Of a stretch of DNA of 10,581 bases, positions 1 through 8,226 are shown in pieces. The stretch spans positions 1-10,581 of the forward strand of contig JAJWOJ010000045.1 in the NCBI GenBank assembly GCA_021635425.1, read 5' to 3'. The DNA comes from Clostridiales bacterium. Its GTDB lineage: Bacteria > Bacillota > Clostridia > Christensenellales > Borkfalkiaceae. A program made the position numbers and the translations under genes. The notes under the pieces are model-generated. The model did not search any database, was not told where the DNA came from, and saw only the letters and a list, made by a program, of their open reading frames with translations. Numbering within the stretch: position 1 is the first letter of the stretch; each line of letters opens with the position of its first letter.

Positions 1-45
1 TTGTATAAAATAATGCAAAAATATACACTTTACGATAAGACAAAC

Positions 46-70
46 AAAACCGAATCCCGTATCCGATTTT
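46..70 (-). terminator. Possible weak terminator after the operon
   Basis: On the minus strand AAAATCG (70-64) can pair with CGGTTTT (52-46) using one G-T wobble, around an 11-base loop, followed by GTTTGTCTTAT. The stem is AT-rich and the loop large, so stability is doubtful. It is the only terminator-like element in the 95 bases downstream of the phosphatase gene, which otherwise hold no gene I can support. The true terminator may lie beyond the left edge, or the operon may continue. Confidence 0.2.
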
Positions 71-95
71 CAACTGTCGTATCGACGAAAAAAGA

Positions 96-1217
96 TCAAA
101 CAACCATGATTTCGATTATTTTGTTTATTTCGGTTTTTGCAAGCCCGCAAGACAACAGAAAGTTTTCGCAACCGGACTGCAACGACCCATCGCCGAAGCC
201 TTTTATATAGTCCATCGTGGGCTTGAACAGATTGTTTATCATGTATGATATCTTATTTTTATCTTTCGTTCCCGCCACGGATAAAGACGACAATTCGTAA
301 TCGAGCAGAATATCGCTTTCGCTTATGCCGCACAGCCCCTCTAAGAGCATTGCGAGCGTACCCGTCCTGTCTCTGCCGAGCGCGCAATGGAAATACACGG
401 GATAATTTTTCTCTTCCGTAAAAACCCTGACTTCGCTTGCTATTACGGATTTATTGCTTTCAAAATCCAATCCCGTTTTGCCGCCGATATAGTAAGCTCC
501 CGATATGTTTATATAACCAACCGACTCTCCGAACGCGCACCCCTTTCCGGCTTCTTCCGCCGTTCTTAAATCGAGCTGCGTTTTTATCCCGTAAATATTG
601 TCCGCCACCGCAAGTCCGTTATCGGTTATTTCGTCGGGGCTTCCGCCGCGATAAATCATACCTTGTTTAAGTTTTTTGCCGTTAATCGACTTATAGCCGC
701 CTATATCGCGAGTGTTCGAAACTCCGTCGAGGCAAATCGTTCGCGGCGAAGCGTCCGTTGTAAACTTGAACAAATCGGATTTTACGGTTTTGCCGTCATC
801 TCGGGACGACACCTGCCAATAATAAGTTTCGCCGACGAAAAGATCGGTTAAAACAAGCGAAGGCTCAACCGTTTCATACTCTTTTCCGTTTTTTAAATCG
901 GCGGATAAAGAAATATTAACGGCGTAGTTTTCGTATGCAGGTTTCGCCGCCCATTTTAAAACGACGGGGGAACCTTTGAATTTATCCGTACCGTCGGATA
1001 ATCCGTCGCTTTTCCCGACGGTATAATCGACGTAAACTTCCTTTACCGTTTTTCCGGCAAGGCAAACGGTTTTCCCGTCCGACGGACTCGTTGCCGTAAT
1101 AACCATTTTATCTGTACTCTCCGAGCTTTCCGCGCCGTTTCCGCCGTCGCATGCGACGGCGAGAAACATACTCGCCGCCGCCGTTATGATCGCAATCGCC
1201 TTTTTAAACAATTTCAT
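96..1217 (-). CDS. Lipoprotein with Fn3-like domain and PTP-type (Y_phosphatase3-like) phosphatase domain
   Basis: 373 residues. The signal peptide ends in lipobox AVAC with Cys23. Residues 38-155 form a beta domain with Fn3-like closing strands (LTDLFVGETYYWQVSSRDDG, then FKFTT at 150-154). The phosphatase domain covers about 160-373: NTRDIGGY (168-175), KQGMIYRGGS (184-193), DLRTAEE (216-222), and the P-loop HCALGRDRTGT (277-287) with nucleophile Cys278 and phosphate-binding Arg284 in the C-x5-R signature. This set matches secreted bacterial tyrosine/lipid phosphatases of the Listeria LipA kind (Y_phosphatase3 family). All core residues seem present, so it should be active. GAGG eight bases before the ATG supports the start. 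It is the last operon gene, 15 bases after the giant lipoprotein. Export by lipoprotein signal means it acts outside the cell. Substrate could be a phosphorylated glycan, phosphoinositide or protein; sequence does not decide. Confidence 0.9.
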   Translation of the reverse strand: MKLFKKAIAIITAAASMFLAVACDGGNGAESSESTDKMVITATSPSDGKTVCLAGKTVKEVYVDYTVGKSDGLSDGTDKFKGSPVVLKWAAKPAYENYAVNISLSADLKNGKEYETVEPSLVLTDLFVGETYYWQVSSRDDGKTVKSDLFKFTTDASPRTICLDGVSNTRDIGGYKSINGKKLKQGMIYRGGSPDEITDNGLAVADNIYGIKTQLDLRTAEEAGKGCAFGESVGYINISGAYYIGGKTGLDFESNKSVIASEVRVFTEEKNYPVYFHCALGRDRTGTLAMLLEGLCGISESDILLDYELSSLSVAGTKDKNKISYMINNLFKPTMDYIKGFGDGSLQSGCENFLLSCGLAKTEINKIIEIMVV

Positions 1218-1232
1218 AAACTTTTCCTCGTT

Positions 1233-4200
1233 TTATCCGAGAGTCCAGACGGAATCGACTTTCGTAAGAACGATATCTTCCGTTACTACGAACTCTATTT
1301 TATCTTGTTTTAAAATCGAGCCTTTCTTTATAACGATCGTATCTCCGTCATTTTGAGGGAAAGAATTACTCTTAAACTGCACGTGGTGCAGATCGTCGGG
1401 ATTCGCAACCGCGCTTATTTCCGTCGTTTTATTGCCGTTAAACAGAATTTCCGCGTCCGAAAGGTCTATCGCGTAATTTAAAAACGTTACGTCGAACTGT
1501 ATCTGAACAAGCGGAGGATTCTGATCCTTTCCGTCCCAGGAGACCCTTGTTGCCGATACGTTTCCGCCCGCCATAGCCCATTTGCCGCCGACGTAAGCGA
1601 GAGTGATGTCTCTCGTTATTCTCGCCGCAACGAAGGAATTGTTCTGAGCGATAATCGAGCCTGCTTTTATAACGACCGTGGGAATTGCATAACCGTTCGA
1701 CGCTTCCTTCGGGAAGACGTCGGTTTTAAACTGAATATGGTGCAATTCGTCGGTGTTTGCGTTCGCGCTTACTCCCGTAAGTTTAACGCCGTTTCCGTAA
1801 ACGATAAGCCCCGCGCCGTTTATCGCCGACGAAGCAAACAACATATCGGATTTAAGCTGAACGATATTGTCCCACGCGCCGCTCCACGAAAAATCGGCGT
1901 CCGAAAGGCATGCCCACGGCTTATTATCGTTGTTTCCGTCCTCGCGGTATACAACCGTCCAGTCTTTTGCAAAGCGATATGCCTTGTTCGTCTGCCAGAT
2001 TATCGTGCCTTTCTTTATCGTAACCTGCGGCAAAGGATATTCTTCGGATGAAGCAAGGTCGTAAGTACCCGTGATATCAAGCGTCTTCGGGCTTGCATGG
2101 TAGGTAAGTACGGGCGTTATATCCGCTCCGCAAGACGATATCGAACCGAGGAATTTGACCGTTCCCTGTTCGAGATAAGAAAGATCGAGATTGTTTATCT
2201 GAATCTGCGTGTTGCTGCTCCAGCCGACGTATTCCGCTGCGATTTCACCGACCAATGCAATCCAGTTGCTTCCGTTATAAACCACCGTGTAATCGTTTTC
2301 TATCTTATAAAGTTTAGAATTCTGAATAAGAACCGACCCCGCCCTGAAAACGACCGTGGAAACGCCGCCCGCATAAGTTTCGGGATAGTCCGCATATACG
2401 TTGAACTTGACTTCGTTGCCGTATTCGAATCTCGTCGCCGCGATTTTTTCGCCGTTTGCCTCGATGACGAGTTTTCCGAAATCGACGGCTTCCGAAGCGT
2501 TCATGCCCGCTTTGTCGAATTCGAGCTGAATAAGCCCCGGCTCCCACTGCGCATGCCCGACGATTTTAAGCGTCCCCGCGATTTCAACCCAATCGTCGCC
2601 GCTCAAAGTTATATTCGCGGCGGTAATTTCGCTTGTTTCGTAACCGATTCCGCCGACGGCTCTCACGCCGAGAACGCCGAACGTTCCTATGCCTTCGCAT
2701 GAAACGGTCGTTTCGTTCACCGTTTTCCACACTTCGCCGTCTTTGACGATTTCGTAAGCGGTCGCGTTTGAAACGGCGTTCCAGGACAATGTTTTCGAGG
2801 AATTTTCAACGGTTATGTTTTCGGGAGCGGCAAGTTTTTCAACCTTGACGATATAATCGAGACCGAGCTTTATTCCGTTTACGCTCGCGCCGTCAAACAC
2901 GAACACCAATCCGCCCGACGCGTTCTCGTCCAAAGTCACATCGGCATACGCCCAATCTCCGTCAAACGAAGTCGCGCCCTGCGTATAAATCCAGCCGCCT
3001 TCGCGTTCGATTATTCTGAACTGCGACGCGGACAGCTTTTCGCCGTTTATGCCCGTAACTTTATATTTTACGACGTATTTTCCGCTTGCGGCAGCGGCAT
3101 TCGGCAATTTCACCCTTATCGCGCCGTAAGCATTCCATTTAAGCTCGTTTAACGTGATTTCGGTATAATTTCCGTCCTCGACGAACTTTGCGGAATATTT
3201 TTCGATGAAATAATCGCCGATAAGCATGGAATTGACGTCGTTATCGACAAGCTTTTCATAACCCGCCGTAAAGTCGGCAAGATATCTTCCGTCAAGGAAG
3301 AAATCCCCGCCGCACGCGACAACGTATTCTCCGTCCGCCGTAGTCGTTCCGTTTCCGAGAGCTTTAACTTCGACGACGATATATCCGCGTTCGGTTATAA
3401 CGTACTCTTCTTTATCGGTTTCGGTTTCTTTTCCGTTTATTTTTACCTTATAACCCACGGCTTTTTCGTTTTTCGTCCAGCTAAGGGTTTTACCGCTCAT
3501 CGAAAACCCTCCGACGTTTTCGAGAATTTCTCTCGAATCGTAACGAATGTCTGCCTTCTTGCCGTCGAAGAAATTCTTTCCGTCGCCTTTAGCGAAAACC
3601 GTAATCGTTCCGTACCCTTCGGAAGGATAGACGTATCCGAGCGTATCGGCGGAAAGAACAGTCTCCTCGTTGTCGCCGATTTTAACGACGTAACCCGCCG
3701 CGTTTTCAACCGCTTCCCAGGTTATCTTATGGTTAGCCTTATCGTTTGTGATCTTGACTTCGCCGAGATTTTTCGCACCCGCGATATATCCGAACGTAAC
3801 GTTCACGTCGCCGACGGTTCCCTCTTTGCTCTGAATCAAAAATTCGATTCCGTTTATCTTCGTAAGCTCTTTGTCGGAAATATCGATGATATAAGTATAC
3901 AATCCGCTCTGCATCTCGATTTTCCCGAGATATTTCGTATAATCGAGGTCGTATACGGCAAATTTCGAAAGCTCCGTATCGCACGAAACGCTCATTTTTA
4001 TAACGAGATAATCCATACCCGTAAGATCCGCCGCCACAGGGAATTTAATCGCAAGCGAGCTTACGATCCCCCACGAACCGCAACCGAACGTTGTGTTGAA
4101 CACGCCGTCCGTATAAGAATTGACGACTTTCCCCGGGGCATAACCTTTGGTTTCTCCTCCGACGTTTACCTTATCGGTTACAAGCGAGGAATAAAGCTCG

Positions 4201-5672
4201 TCGTCGAAAGAAGCGAATTCGCCCGCTTTCGGGGTTATTCCGTAAGCAACCGAAGCCGATTCGGAATCGAGGTAAGATACGTTATCTCCTTTCGCCATGA
4301 CGGTTACAACGCCCTTAGCTTTGCGAAGAGTATATTCCGTACCTTCGACGGACGTAATTTCGCCGCCTTCGGTTACGATATAACTTTCCGCGTTATCCAC
4401 GGCGTTCCAGGTCGCTTTGCCGTTTTCAACCGTAAGATTTCCGACGGACGGGAGCTTTTCCGCTATAGTGATTCTGTCGAGATAAAGGCTCATATAAGAC
4501 ATGAGCGCGTCCGTTCTGCGGAAGCAGAACTGCAACTTCGTTATATCGCTGTTCTTATCTGTCTCGACGGAATAGCATTTCGCGTTTACGAGGTCTTCAT
4601 AGCTTATATAGTAAACTCCCCACTCGCCGATTTTTAACCCCGTCTGTCTTACGGAAGCGGCGGAATCCTGTCCGTCCATATACCATATGCCGCCGAACCC
4701 GAAGAAGTTATCGAGACTTTCGCCCGAAACGTATGCCCTGACCGCAAGATATCTGCCTTCTATATCCGCTTTTTTAACGGGCTTCGGCAATTTCACGCTT
4801 ATGACGTTATAGTTTTCGGGAGTGAAACCGATGTCGATTTTCACGACGCCGTCCGCACCCTCGAAATTCCGAAGCCACTCGTCTTTATGATCGCCCTTTA
4901 TGTTCCAATAAGGACTCATTTCGCCCGAACGGACGTAATTGAGATAACCCTCGTCGGCAAAATCGGCGACGTAACCGTTTTCGGGCGTCGGAGCCGCCCA
5001 ATCGTAATTTTTAACCTGCCAGCTTACGCTTTCCGTCGTTTCGTTGCCCCATATATCGGCGGCGGTGACGGTGAGGGTAAACGTTCCCTGCTCGTTTCCG
5101 ACGGAGAAACTGTCGTTCATCTTGTTGTATTCGACTTCGGTTTCCGTCTCCTCGCCGCTTTTTCTGAACGTGAGTTTTTTAACGGGAGCTTCCACTTCCG
5201 ACGCGTCTTCTATTTTTACGGCGGGAAGCGTGGAATACTCGTTTTCGCCGATAAACAAATCGGCGGGGACTTTCGAAAAGCTTATTTCGGGTTTATCGGA
5301 ATCGACAACCGTGAAAGAATAGGTCAGTTTAAGCTCTTCGCTGTAAAAATACGTCAACGTATACGCGCCCGGCGCGAGTTCGAAATTCGGATAAGAACTT
5401 TCCGTCGTTTCGCCGGCTTTATCGGCGACTTTGTATACGATTTCGTAAGAAACCACGTCGCCCTTTTCGTCCGTAACCGTTGCCGACGGAAACGTTATTT
5501 CTTTGGCGTAAGGAATCTGCGTTCCGTCCGCAAACTCTTTTTCGAGTTTTATAGAGAATTTTCGGGGTTTATTTCCCCCGCCGGGCGAATCGCCGGCATC
5601 GGAACATGCAACCGCAAACAACATACACAGCGACGTCGCTATCGCAAATAAAACAGATAATACTTTTTTCAT
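1233..5672 (-). CDS. Giant modular surface lipoprotein with jelly-roll, Fn3-like and C-terminal tandem repeat domains
   Basis: 1479 residues; I do not recognise the full protein. A signal peptide ends in AVAC with Cys23, then a GDSPGGGNK linker. Layout by eye: two Ig-like beta domains (about 38-123 and 126-222; the second ends in a TVTAADIWGNETTESVSWQV strand pair), three related jelly-roll-like domains (about 230-405, 483-632, 795-945), four Fn3-like domains (411-478, 637-712, 721-786, 949-1021), and four tandem repeats (1028-1479). The jelly-roll units resemble carbohydrate-binding modules, each with an ADF/FD-type start and a later VKLP-like strand; no catalytic motif is visible. There is no LPXTG, SLH or other wall anchor, so the lipid is the likely tether. 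GGAGGGG four bases before the ATG is the strongest ribosome site in the operon. The gene lies 17 bases after the binding protein. Inferred role: capture of a polysaccharide or other surface polymer for the importer. The open frame is unbroken, with no sign of frameshift. Confidence 0.92.
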   Translation of the reverse strand: MKKVLSVLFAIATSLCMLFAVACSDAGDSPGGGNKPRKFSIKLEKEFADGTQIPYAKEITFPSATVTDEKGDVVSYEIVYKVADKAGETTESSYPNFELAPGAYTLTYFYSEELKLTYSFTVVDSDKPEISFSKVPADLFIGENEYSTLPAVKIEDASEVEAPVKKLTFRKSGEETETEVEYNKMNDSFSVGNEQGTFTLTVTAADIWGNETTESVSWQVKNYDWAAPTPENGYVADFADEGYLNYVRSGEMSPYWNIKGDHKDEWLRNFEGADGVVKIDIGFTPENYNVISVKLPKPVKKADIEGRYLAVRAYVSGESLDNFFGFGGIWYMDGQDSAASVRQTGLKIGEWGVYYISYEDLVNAKCYSVETDKNSDITKLQFCFRRTDALMSYMSLYLDRITIAEKLPSVGNLTVENGKATWNAVDNAESYIVTEGGEITSVEGTEYTLRKAKGVVTVMAKGDNVSYLDSESASVAYGITPKAGEFASFDDELYSSLVTDKVNVGGETKGYAPGKVVNSYTDGVFNTTFGCGSWGIVSSLAIKFPVAADLTGMDYLVIKMSVSCDTELSKFAVYDLDYTKYLGKIEMQSGLYTYIIDISDKELTKINGIEFLIQSKEGTVGDVNVTFGYIAGAKNLGEVKITNDKANHKITWEAVENAAGYVVKIGDNEETVLSADTLGYVYPSEGYGTITVFAKGDGKNFFDGKKADIRYDSREILENVGGFSMSGKTLSWTKNEKAVGYKVKINGKETETDKEEYVITERGYIVVEVKALGNGTTTADGEYVVACGGDFFLDGRYLADFTAGYEKLVDNDVNSMLIGDYFIEKYSAKFVEDGNYTEITLNELKWNAYGAIRVKLPNAAAASGKYVVKYKVTGINGEKLSASQFRIIEREGGWIYTQGATSFDGDWAYADVTLDENASGGLVFVFDGASVNGIKLGLDYIVKVEKLAAPENITVENSSKTLSWNAVSNATAYEIVKDGEVWKTVNETTVSCEGIGTFGVLGVRAVGGIGYETSEITAANITLSGDDWVEIAGTLKIVGHAQWEPGLIQLEFDKAGMNASEAVDFGKLVIEANGEKIAATRFEYGNEVKFNVYADYPETYAGGVSTVVFRAGSVLIQNSKLYKIENDYTVVYNGSNWIALVGEIAAEYVGWSSNTQIQINNLDLSYLEQGTVKFLGSISSCGADITPVLTYHASPKTLDITGTYDLASSEEYPLPQVTIKKGTIIWQTNKAYRFAKDWTVVYREDGNNDNKPWACLSDADFSWSGAWDNIVQLKSDMLFASSAINGAGLIVYGNGVKLTGVSANANTDELHHIQFKTDVFPKEASNGYAIPTVVIKAGSIIAQNNSFVAARITRDITLAYVGGKWAMAGGNVSATRVSWDGKDQNPPLVQIQFDVTFLNYAIDLSDAEILFNGNKTTEISAVANPDDLHHVQFKSNSFPQNDGDTIVIKKGSILKQDKIEFVVTEDIVLTKVDSVWTLG
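1236..2591 (-). repeat. Four tandem ~112-residue repeats at the C-terminus of the giant lipoprotein
   Basis: Each unit opens with a Trp (W1028, W1137, W1253, W1365) and a last Trp, W1476, begins a cut-off fifth unit three residues before the end; spacings are 109, 116, 112 and 111 residues. Inside each unit an [IV]Q[LI] strand comes first (LIQLEF, QIQINN, IVQLKS, LVQIQF), followed by a strand and turn [KR][AK]G[ST][IV][IL]-x-Q with glycines at 1112, 1222, 1338 and 1451 and glutamines at 1117, 1227, 1343 and 1456. Units close with a D-x-T/V-x-x-Y-like strand leading to the next Trp. DNA identity between units is low, so the duplication is old. Likely beta-sandwich or beta-solenoid-like units; function unknown. 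Confidence 0.85.
2838..4985 (-). repeat. Alternating jelly-roll-like and Fn3-like modules within the giant lipoprotein
   Basis: Three long modules begin alike: YVADFADEGYLNYV (234-247), GEFASFDDELYSSLV (484-498) and RYLADFTAGYEKLV (796-809). Each has a central strand VKLP, IKFP or VKLP (residues 293-296, 542-545, 854-857) followed by a G-x-Y-L/V strand. Short Fn3-like modules of about 65-75 residues separate them, three of which share W-N/E-AV-x-NA-x-x-Y (422-431, 652-661, 963-973); the module at 721-786 has a divergent SWTKNEKAVGY. The identical 13-base string ACGGCGTTCCAGG at 2773-2785 and 4399-4411 codes for this motif in two modules, so some duplication signal remains in the DNA. Confidence 0.7.
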
Positions 5673-5689
5673 TTTACCCCTCCGAGATT

Positions 5690-7315
5690 TTATGCTTTTT
5701 TGAATTTTTCGATATAGTTGCTCCAGTTCGTCTTATAATTGCCGTAAGTGGAATCATAAATTTCCGATGCGGGAGTGTATACGCCCGAGAAAATATCGAC
5801 CGCGATGGATTTGTTGGCGGTTTTTTTGTCGTGATACCATTTCATGCCGACGATCGTCGTAAATTTCTTGTCGTAATTGCCCGCGTCCACTATAACCGCG
5901 TTATCGGCTACAGCATAAACGCTCTTTACGTAAGGGCTTATCGTAAAGCCCATATCCTCGTCCGTCGGCTTATATCCGTAAGGAAGCATGACGTTTCCGC
6001 CCGCGTTCTTCGCGGCGATTTTCTGCGCTCTTTCGGAGAAGAGATAAGAAAGGAATTCCTTGCACTTTTCCTTATTGTTTGCCTTTCTCGGGATAACGAA
6101 CGAACGGCAGATGTTTTCCACCACCATATTTCTCGCTTCTCTTACGATTTCTATATCTCCGTCCGTAACGCCGCTCGGTTTTTGGCTCGTAACGCCGTCC
6201 GCATAATCTACGACCGCGCGCAATTTCTCATCGTTTTCTATGCTCGTCGCTCTCGTCGTTATCGAGCTTAAAACGGGCATTTTCATCGCGTAAACGTCCT
6301 GATCCTTTATGGTTTTGTCCTCTTTGAAGGGCTTCACTTCGTTTTCGAGCCAGCTTCCGACGAAATGGAACGCAAACGGCGTTAAATCCTGCCTTTTGAA
6401 CGTTCCACGGTAAAACACCTTATCCACGTCCTTATAAGCGAACGATTCGCTCGTGTTGTGAAGGTATTGAACGGAATTACCGCTCGCCTTAGAGAAGAGT
6501 TTTTCCGCCAAGCCGTAAACGCTTTCGAGAGAGGCTCTGTTTGCCGTTATCATCGTCGGTTCTTCTTCGCAGAACTTCCATTCGCCGTTTACGAGCGCGT
6601 AACCCGAGAAATATTTCTCATACCCCTCAAGCCCCAGAGACTGAGCGAACCAGTTTCTCATCGCATAGTGAAGATATTCTCCTCCCTGCGTGTCGGCAAG
6701 CGCGCCCGCCGTCAAAAACACGCCTTTATTATAAAGCGCGTCGCCGAAGGCGAGAAACTCGTCGGTCGTTCTCGGCAAGGTGTAATTGCCCGCGCCGAAA
6801 GTTGCGTCCAGAAGGGTTTTATTGTAAACCCAGTTCCAGCCCGTCATCTGAGTTTGCGGAACCTGATAATACTTTCCGTCTTCGTTGTAATATTCAAGCA
6901 CGCTTGCGGAAAGTTTGTCTTTAAGCGACTCGTTCTCGCCGTAAGCCTTCGCGTCGTAAAGACCTGTCAAATCTTCGAGATATTCGCCGTTTCCGAACAT
7001 ATCGGTCTCTATCTGGTAGATATCCGACAACCCCACTTCGGATACGATATTGCTCTTCGCCGTTTCGTTGCTCGAGCTTTTTTTGAGGATCACTTCCACG
7101 TCCGTATCGACGTTCGTCATATAATCGTTTACGACGGCTTTAAGCCAATCCGAGCCGTTTCCGCCCTCATAGTAACTCATCGTGATTTTAACGGAACGAT
7201 TAGTCGTCCCTCCGTCGCTTCCGCCGTTGTTGCTCTCTTTGGAGGATCCGTTTCCGCATGCGGTAACGGCGAACACCGTAGCCGCAGACAAAAGCAAAGC
7301 CAATAATTTTTTCAT
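5690..7315 (-). CDS. Extracellular solute-binding lipoprotein of a carbohydrate ABC importer
   Basis: 541 residues, longer than the usual 420-450 and closer to the long LplA-like binding proteins. The signal peptide ends in lipobox VTAC with Cys20, followed by a Ser/Asn/Gly linker to about 40. The mature part has two-lobed SBP features: VKITMSYYE as first strand (42-50), DIYQIETDMF (98-107), YYQVPQTQMTGWNWVYNKTL (149-168, matching the YxVP and W-x-YNK signatures of sugar binders), PRTTDEFLAFGDAL (181-194), and IPRKANNKEKCKEFLSYLFS (408-427), the helix where many family members read IPKxAKNKEAAxxFLxFL. GAGGAG seven bases before the ATG supports the start. Many aromatic residues (Trp160, Trp162, Trp222, Trp322, Trp493) are available for stacking on sugar rings. 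It sits after the permeases, whereas it often precedes them in this importer class. The ligand is unknown. Confidence 0.95.
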   Translation of the reverse strand: MKKLLALLLSAATVFAVTACGNGSSKESNNGGSDGGTTNRSVKITMSYYEGGNGSDWLKAVVNDYMTNVDTDVEVILKKSSSNETAKSNIVSEVGLSDIYQIETDMFGNGEYLEDLTGLYDAKAYGENESLKDKLSASVLEYYNEDGKYYQVPQTQMTGWNWVYNKTLLDATFGAGNYTLPRTTDEFLAFGDALYNKGVFLTAGALADTQGGEYLHYAMRNWFAQSLGLEGYEKYFSGYALVNGEWKFCEEEPTMITANRASLESVYGLAEKLFSKASGNSVQYLHNTSESFAYKDVDKVFYRGTFKRQDLTPFAFHFVGSWLENEVKPFKEDKTIKDQDVYAMKMPVLSSITTRATSIENDEKLRAVVDYADGVTSQKPSGVTDGDIEIVREARNMVVENICRSFVIPRKANNKEKCKEFLSYLFSERAQKIAAKNAGGNVMLPYGYKPTDEDMGFTISPYVKSVYAVADNAVIVDAGNYDKKFTTIVGMKWYHDKKTANKSIAVDIFSGVYTPASEIYDSTYGNYKTNWSNYIEKFKKA

Positions 7316-7344
7316 CTTTTTTCTCCTCGATTTTATTTATTCCG

Positions 7345-8211
7345 TCAGCCTTTAAGCCCTCCGCCCATCTGAATATCCATAAGGGTATTCTGAAAAACGG
7401 AAAAAAGAACGACGGTTGGTACCATACACGTTAAAAGCCCCGCAAAATATACGGGATATTCCAAAGTTTTCTTAACTACGTCCTGATATAAATACAGCCC
7501 CGTGGAAAGAGTGGGGAGATTCGGGAAATAGATAAGAGGAACCTCGCAGTCCGACCACAGCGATATGAAATCCGCTAAAAGCAACGCGCAAAGCGGCGAT
7601 ATAACCTGCGGGAGCATTATGCTTATAAAAACCCTGAAATGCCCCGCGCCGTCGATGAACGCCGACTCGGCATACCCCCTGCTCACACCCTTGAACGTAC
7701 TGTATAAAATAATAAACGAACCGCCGAGACACCCCGCTTCCAGAAGGGCGAATAACGGCGAATTGTACGCGCCTATCGCCTGCGCGAATTTAAGCGAACT
7801 CGCCATGCTTCCCATTATGGGAAGAAGCATCGCAACGAGCGCGAAAACGTAGAAAAATCTCCGCCCGGGGAATTCGTAATACGCGACGACGTATGCCGCC
7901 ATCGCCGAAAAGAACACCCCGAAAAAGGACATTCCGCCCGCATACCACAAACTGTTTAAAAACATCATCGGTACGGATGAGTTTTCGGAACTGAGTTCCT
8001 TCCACGCCCTCAGATAATTTTCAAACATCGGTTTTTCGGGCAGCGCGAATATCGGTTTGTCGGTGTATTCTACGCGCGTTTTAAGCGACACGTTGAGCGC
8101 GTAAAGATACGGAACGATAAGCACCAAAGCGTAAACAAGAAAGACTACGAACACCGCTATTCCCACGGCGGAAGTTGAAAACCTCTTCCTTTTTCCGAAA
8201 GAAAATTTCAT
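7345..8211 (-). CDS. Carbohydrate ABC transporter permease, MalG/UgpE type
   Basis: 288 residues, usual for the MalG class. It is the partner subunit of the preceding permease. Membrane segments are visible near 15-38, 88-112, 118-137, 158-172, 200-220 and 255-277. An EAA-type loop lies at 182-201: Glu182-Ser-Ala in place of EAA, then IDGAG (186-190), ending in MLP (199-201). The ESA variant and the GAG are common in this half of the transporter. The C-terminus QMGGGLKG is the typical GG-x-K-G tail of MalG-like permeases, which supports an intact, unshifted gene. It overlaps the upstream permease by one base and is followed after 29 bases by the solute-binding protein. It needs an ATPase that is not in this window. 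Confidence 0.96.
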   Translation of the reverse strand: MKFSFGKRKRFSTSAVGIAVFVVFLVYALVLIVPYLYALNVSLKTRVEYTDKPIFALPEKPMFENYLRAWKELSSENSSVPMMFLNSLWYAGGMSFFGVFFSAMAAYVVAYYEFPGRRFFYVFALVAMLLPIMGSMASSLKFAQAIGAYNSPLFALLEAGCLGGSFIILYSTFKGVSRGYAESAFIDGAGHFRVFISIMLPQVISPLCALLLADFISLWSDCEVPLIYFPNLPTLSTGLYLYQDVVKKTLEYPVYFAGLLTCMVPTVVLFSVFQNTLMDIQMGGGLKG

Positions 8212-8226
8212 CAGTAACTTACCTCC
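8209..8226 (-). promoter_or_regulatory. TGATG stop-start overlap with strong Shine-Dalgarno
   Basis: The first permease ends in TGA (8213-8211) and the second starts with ATG (8211-8209), sharing one base. GGAGGT lies at 8226-8221, inside the upstream coding region, nine bases before the ATG. This fixes the second permease start and is a classic arrangement for coupled translation of two subunits made in equal amounts. Confidence 0.8.

Noticed and set aside
75..87. Short hairpin TGTCG-TAT-CGACG beside an A/T run
   Set aside because: Only five base pairs (one a wobble). Read on the minus strand, the T-run comes before the stem instead of after it, so it does not fit a terminator for this operon.
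1..210. Plus-strand open frame of 69 codons at the left edge
   Set aside because: It overlaps the phosphatase C-terminus antisense, starts at the window edge and shows no motif or ribosome site.
1377..1391. Perfect inverted repeat CTGCAC-GTG-GTGCAG
   Set aside because: It sits inside the fourth C-terminal repeat and encodes the Leu-His-His-Val motif; the palindrome follows from the codons and is too short to act as a terminator.
3729..4637. Plus-strand open frame of 302 codons opposite the giant lipoprotein
   Set aside because: It is an antisense shadow created by codon bias; the product is Arg/Phe/Ile rich, without motifs. The same holds for 4887-5651, 2097-2702 and 1737-2051.
6458..7306. 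Plus-strand open frame of 282 codons opposite the solute-binding protein
   Set aside because: The minus strand encodes clear SBP motifs here; the plus product has no recognisable feature. The frame at 5606-6271 is rejected for the same reason and also spans two minus-strand genes.
7316..7344. The 29-base gap before the binding protein as an internal promoter or riboregulator
   Set aside because: It contains only an AT-rich stretch and a Shine-Dalgarno; no -35/-10 pair or stable hairpin fits in it.
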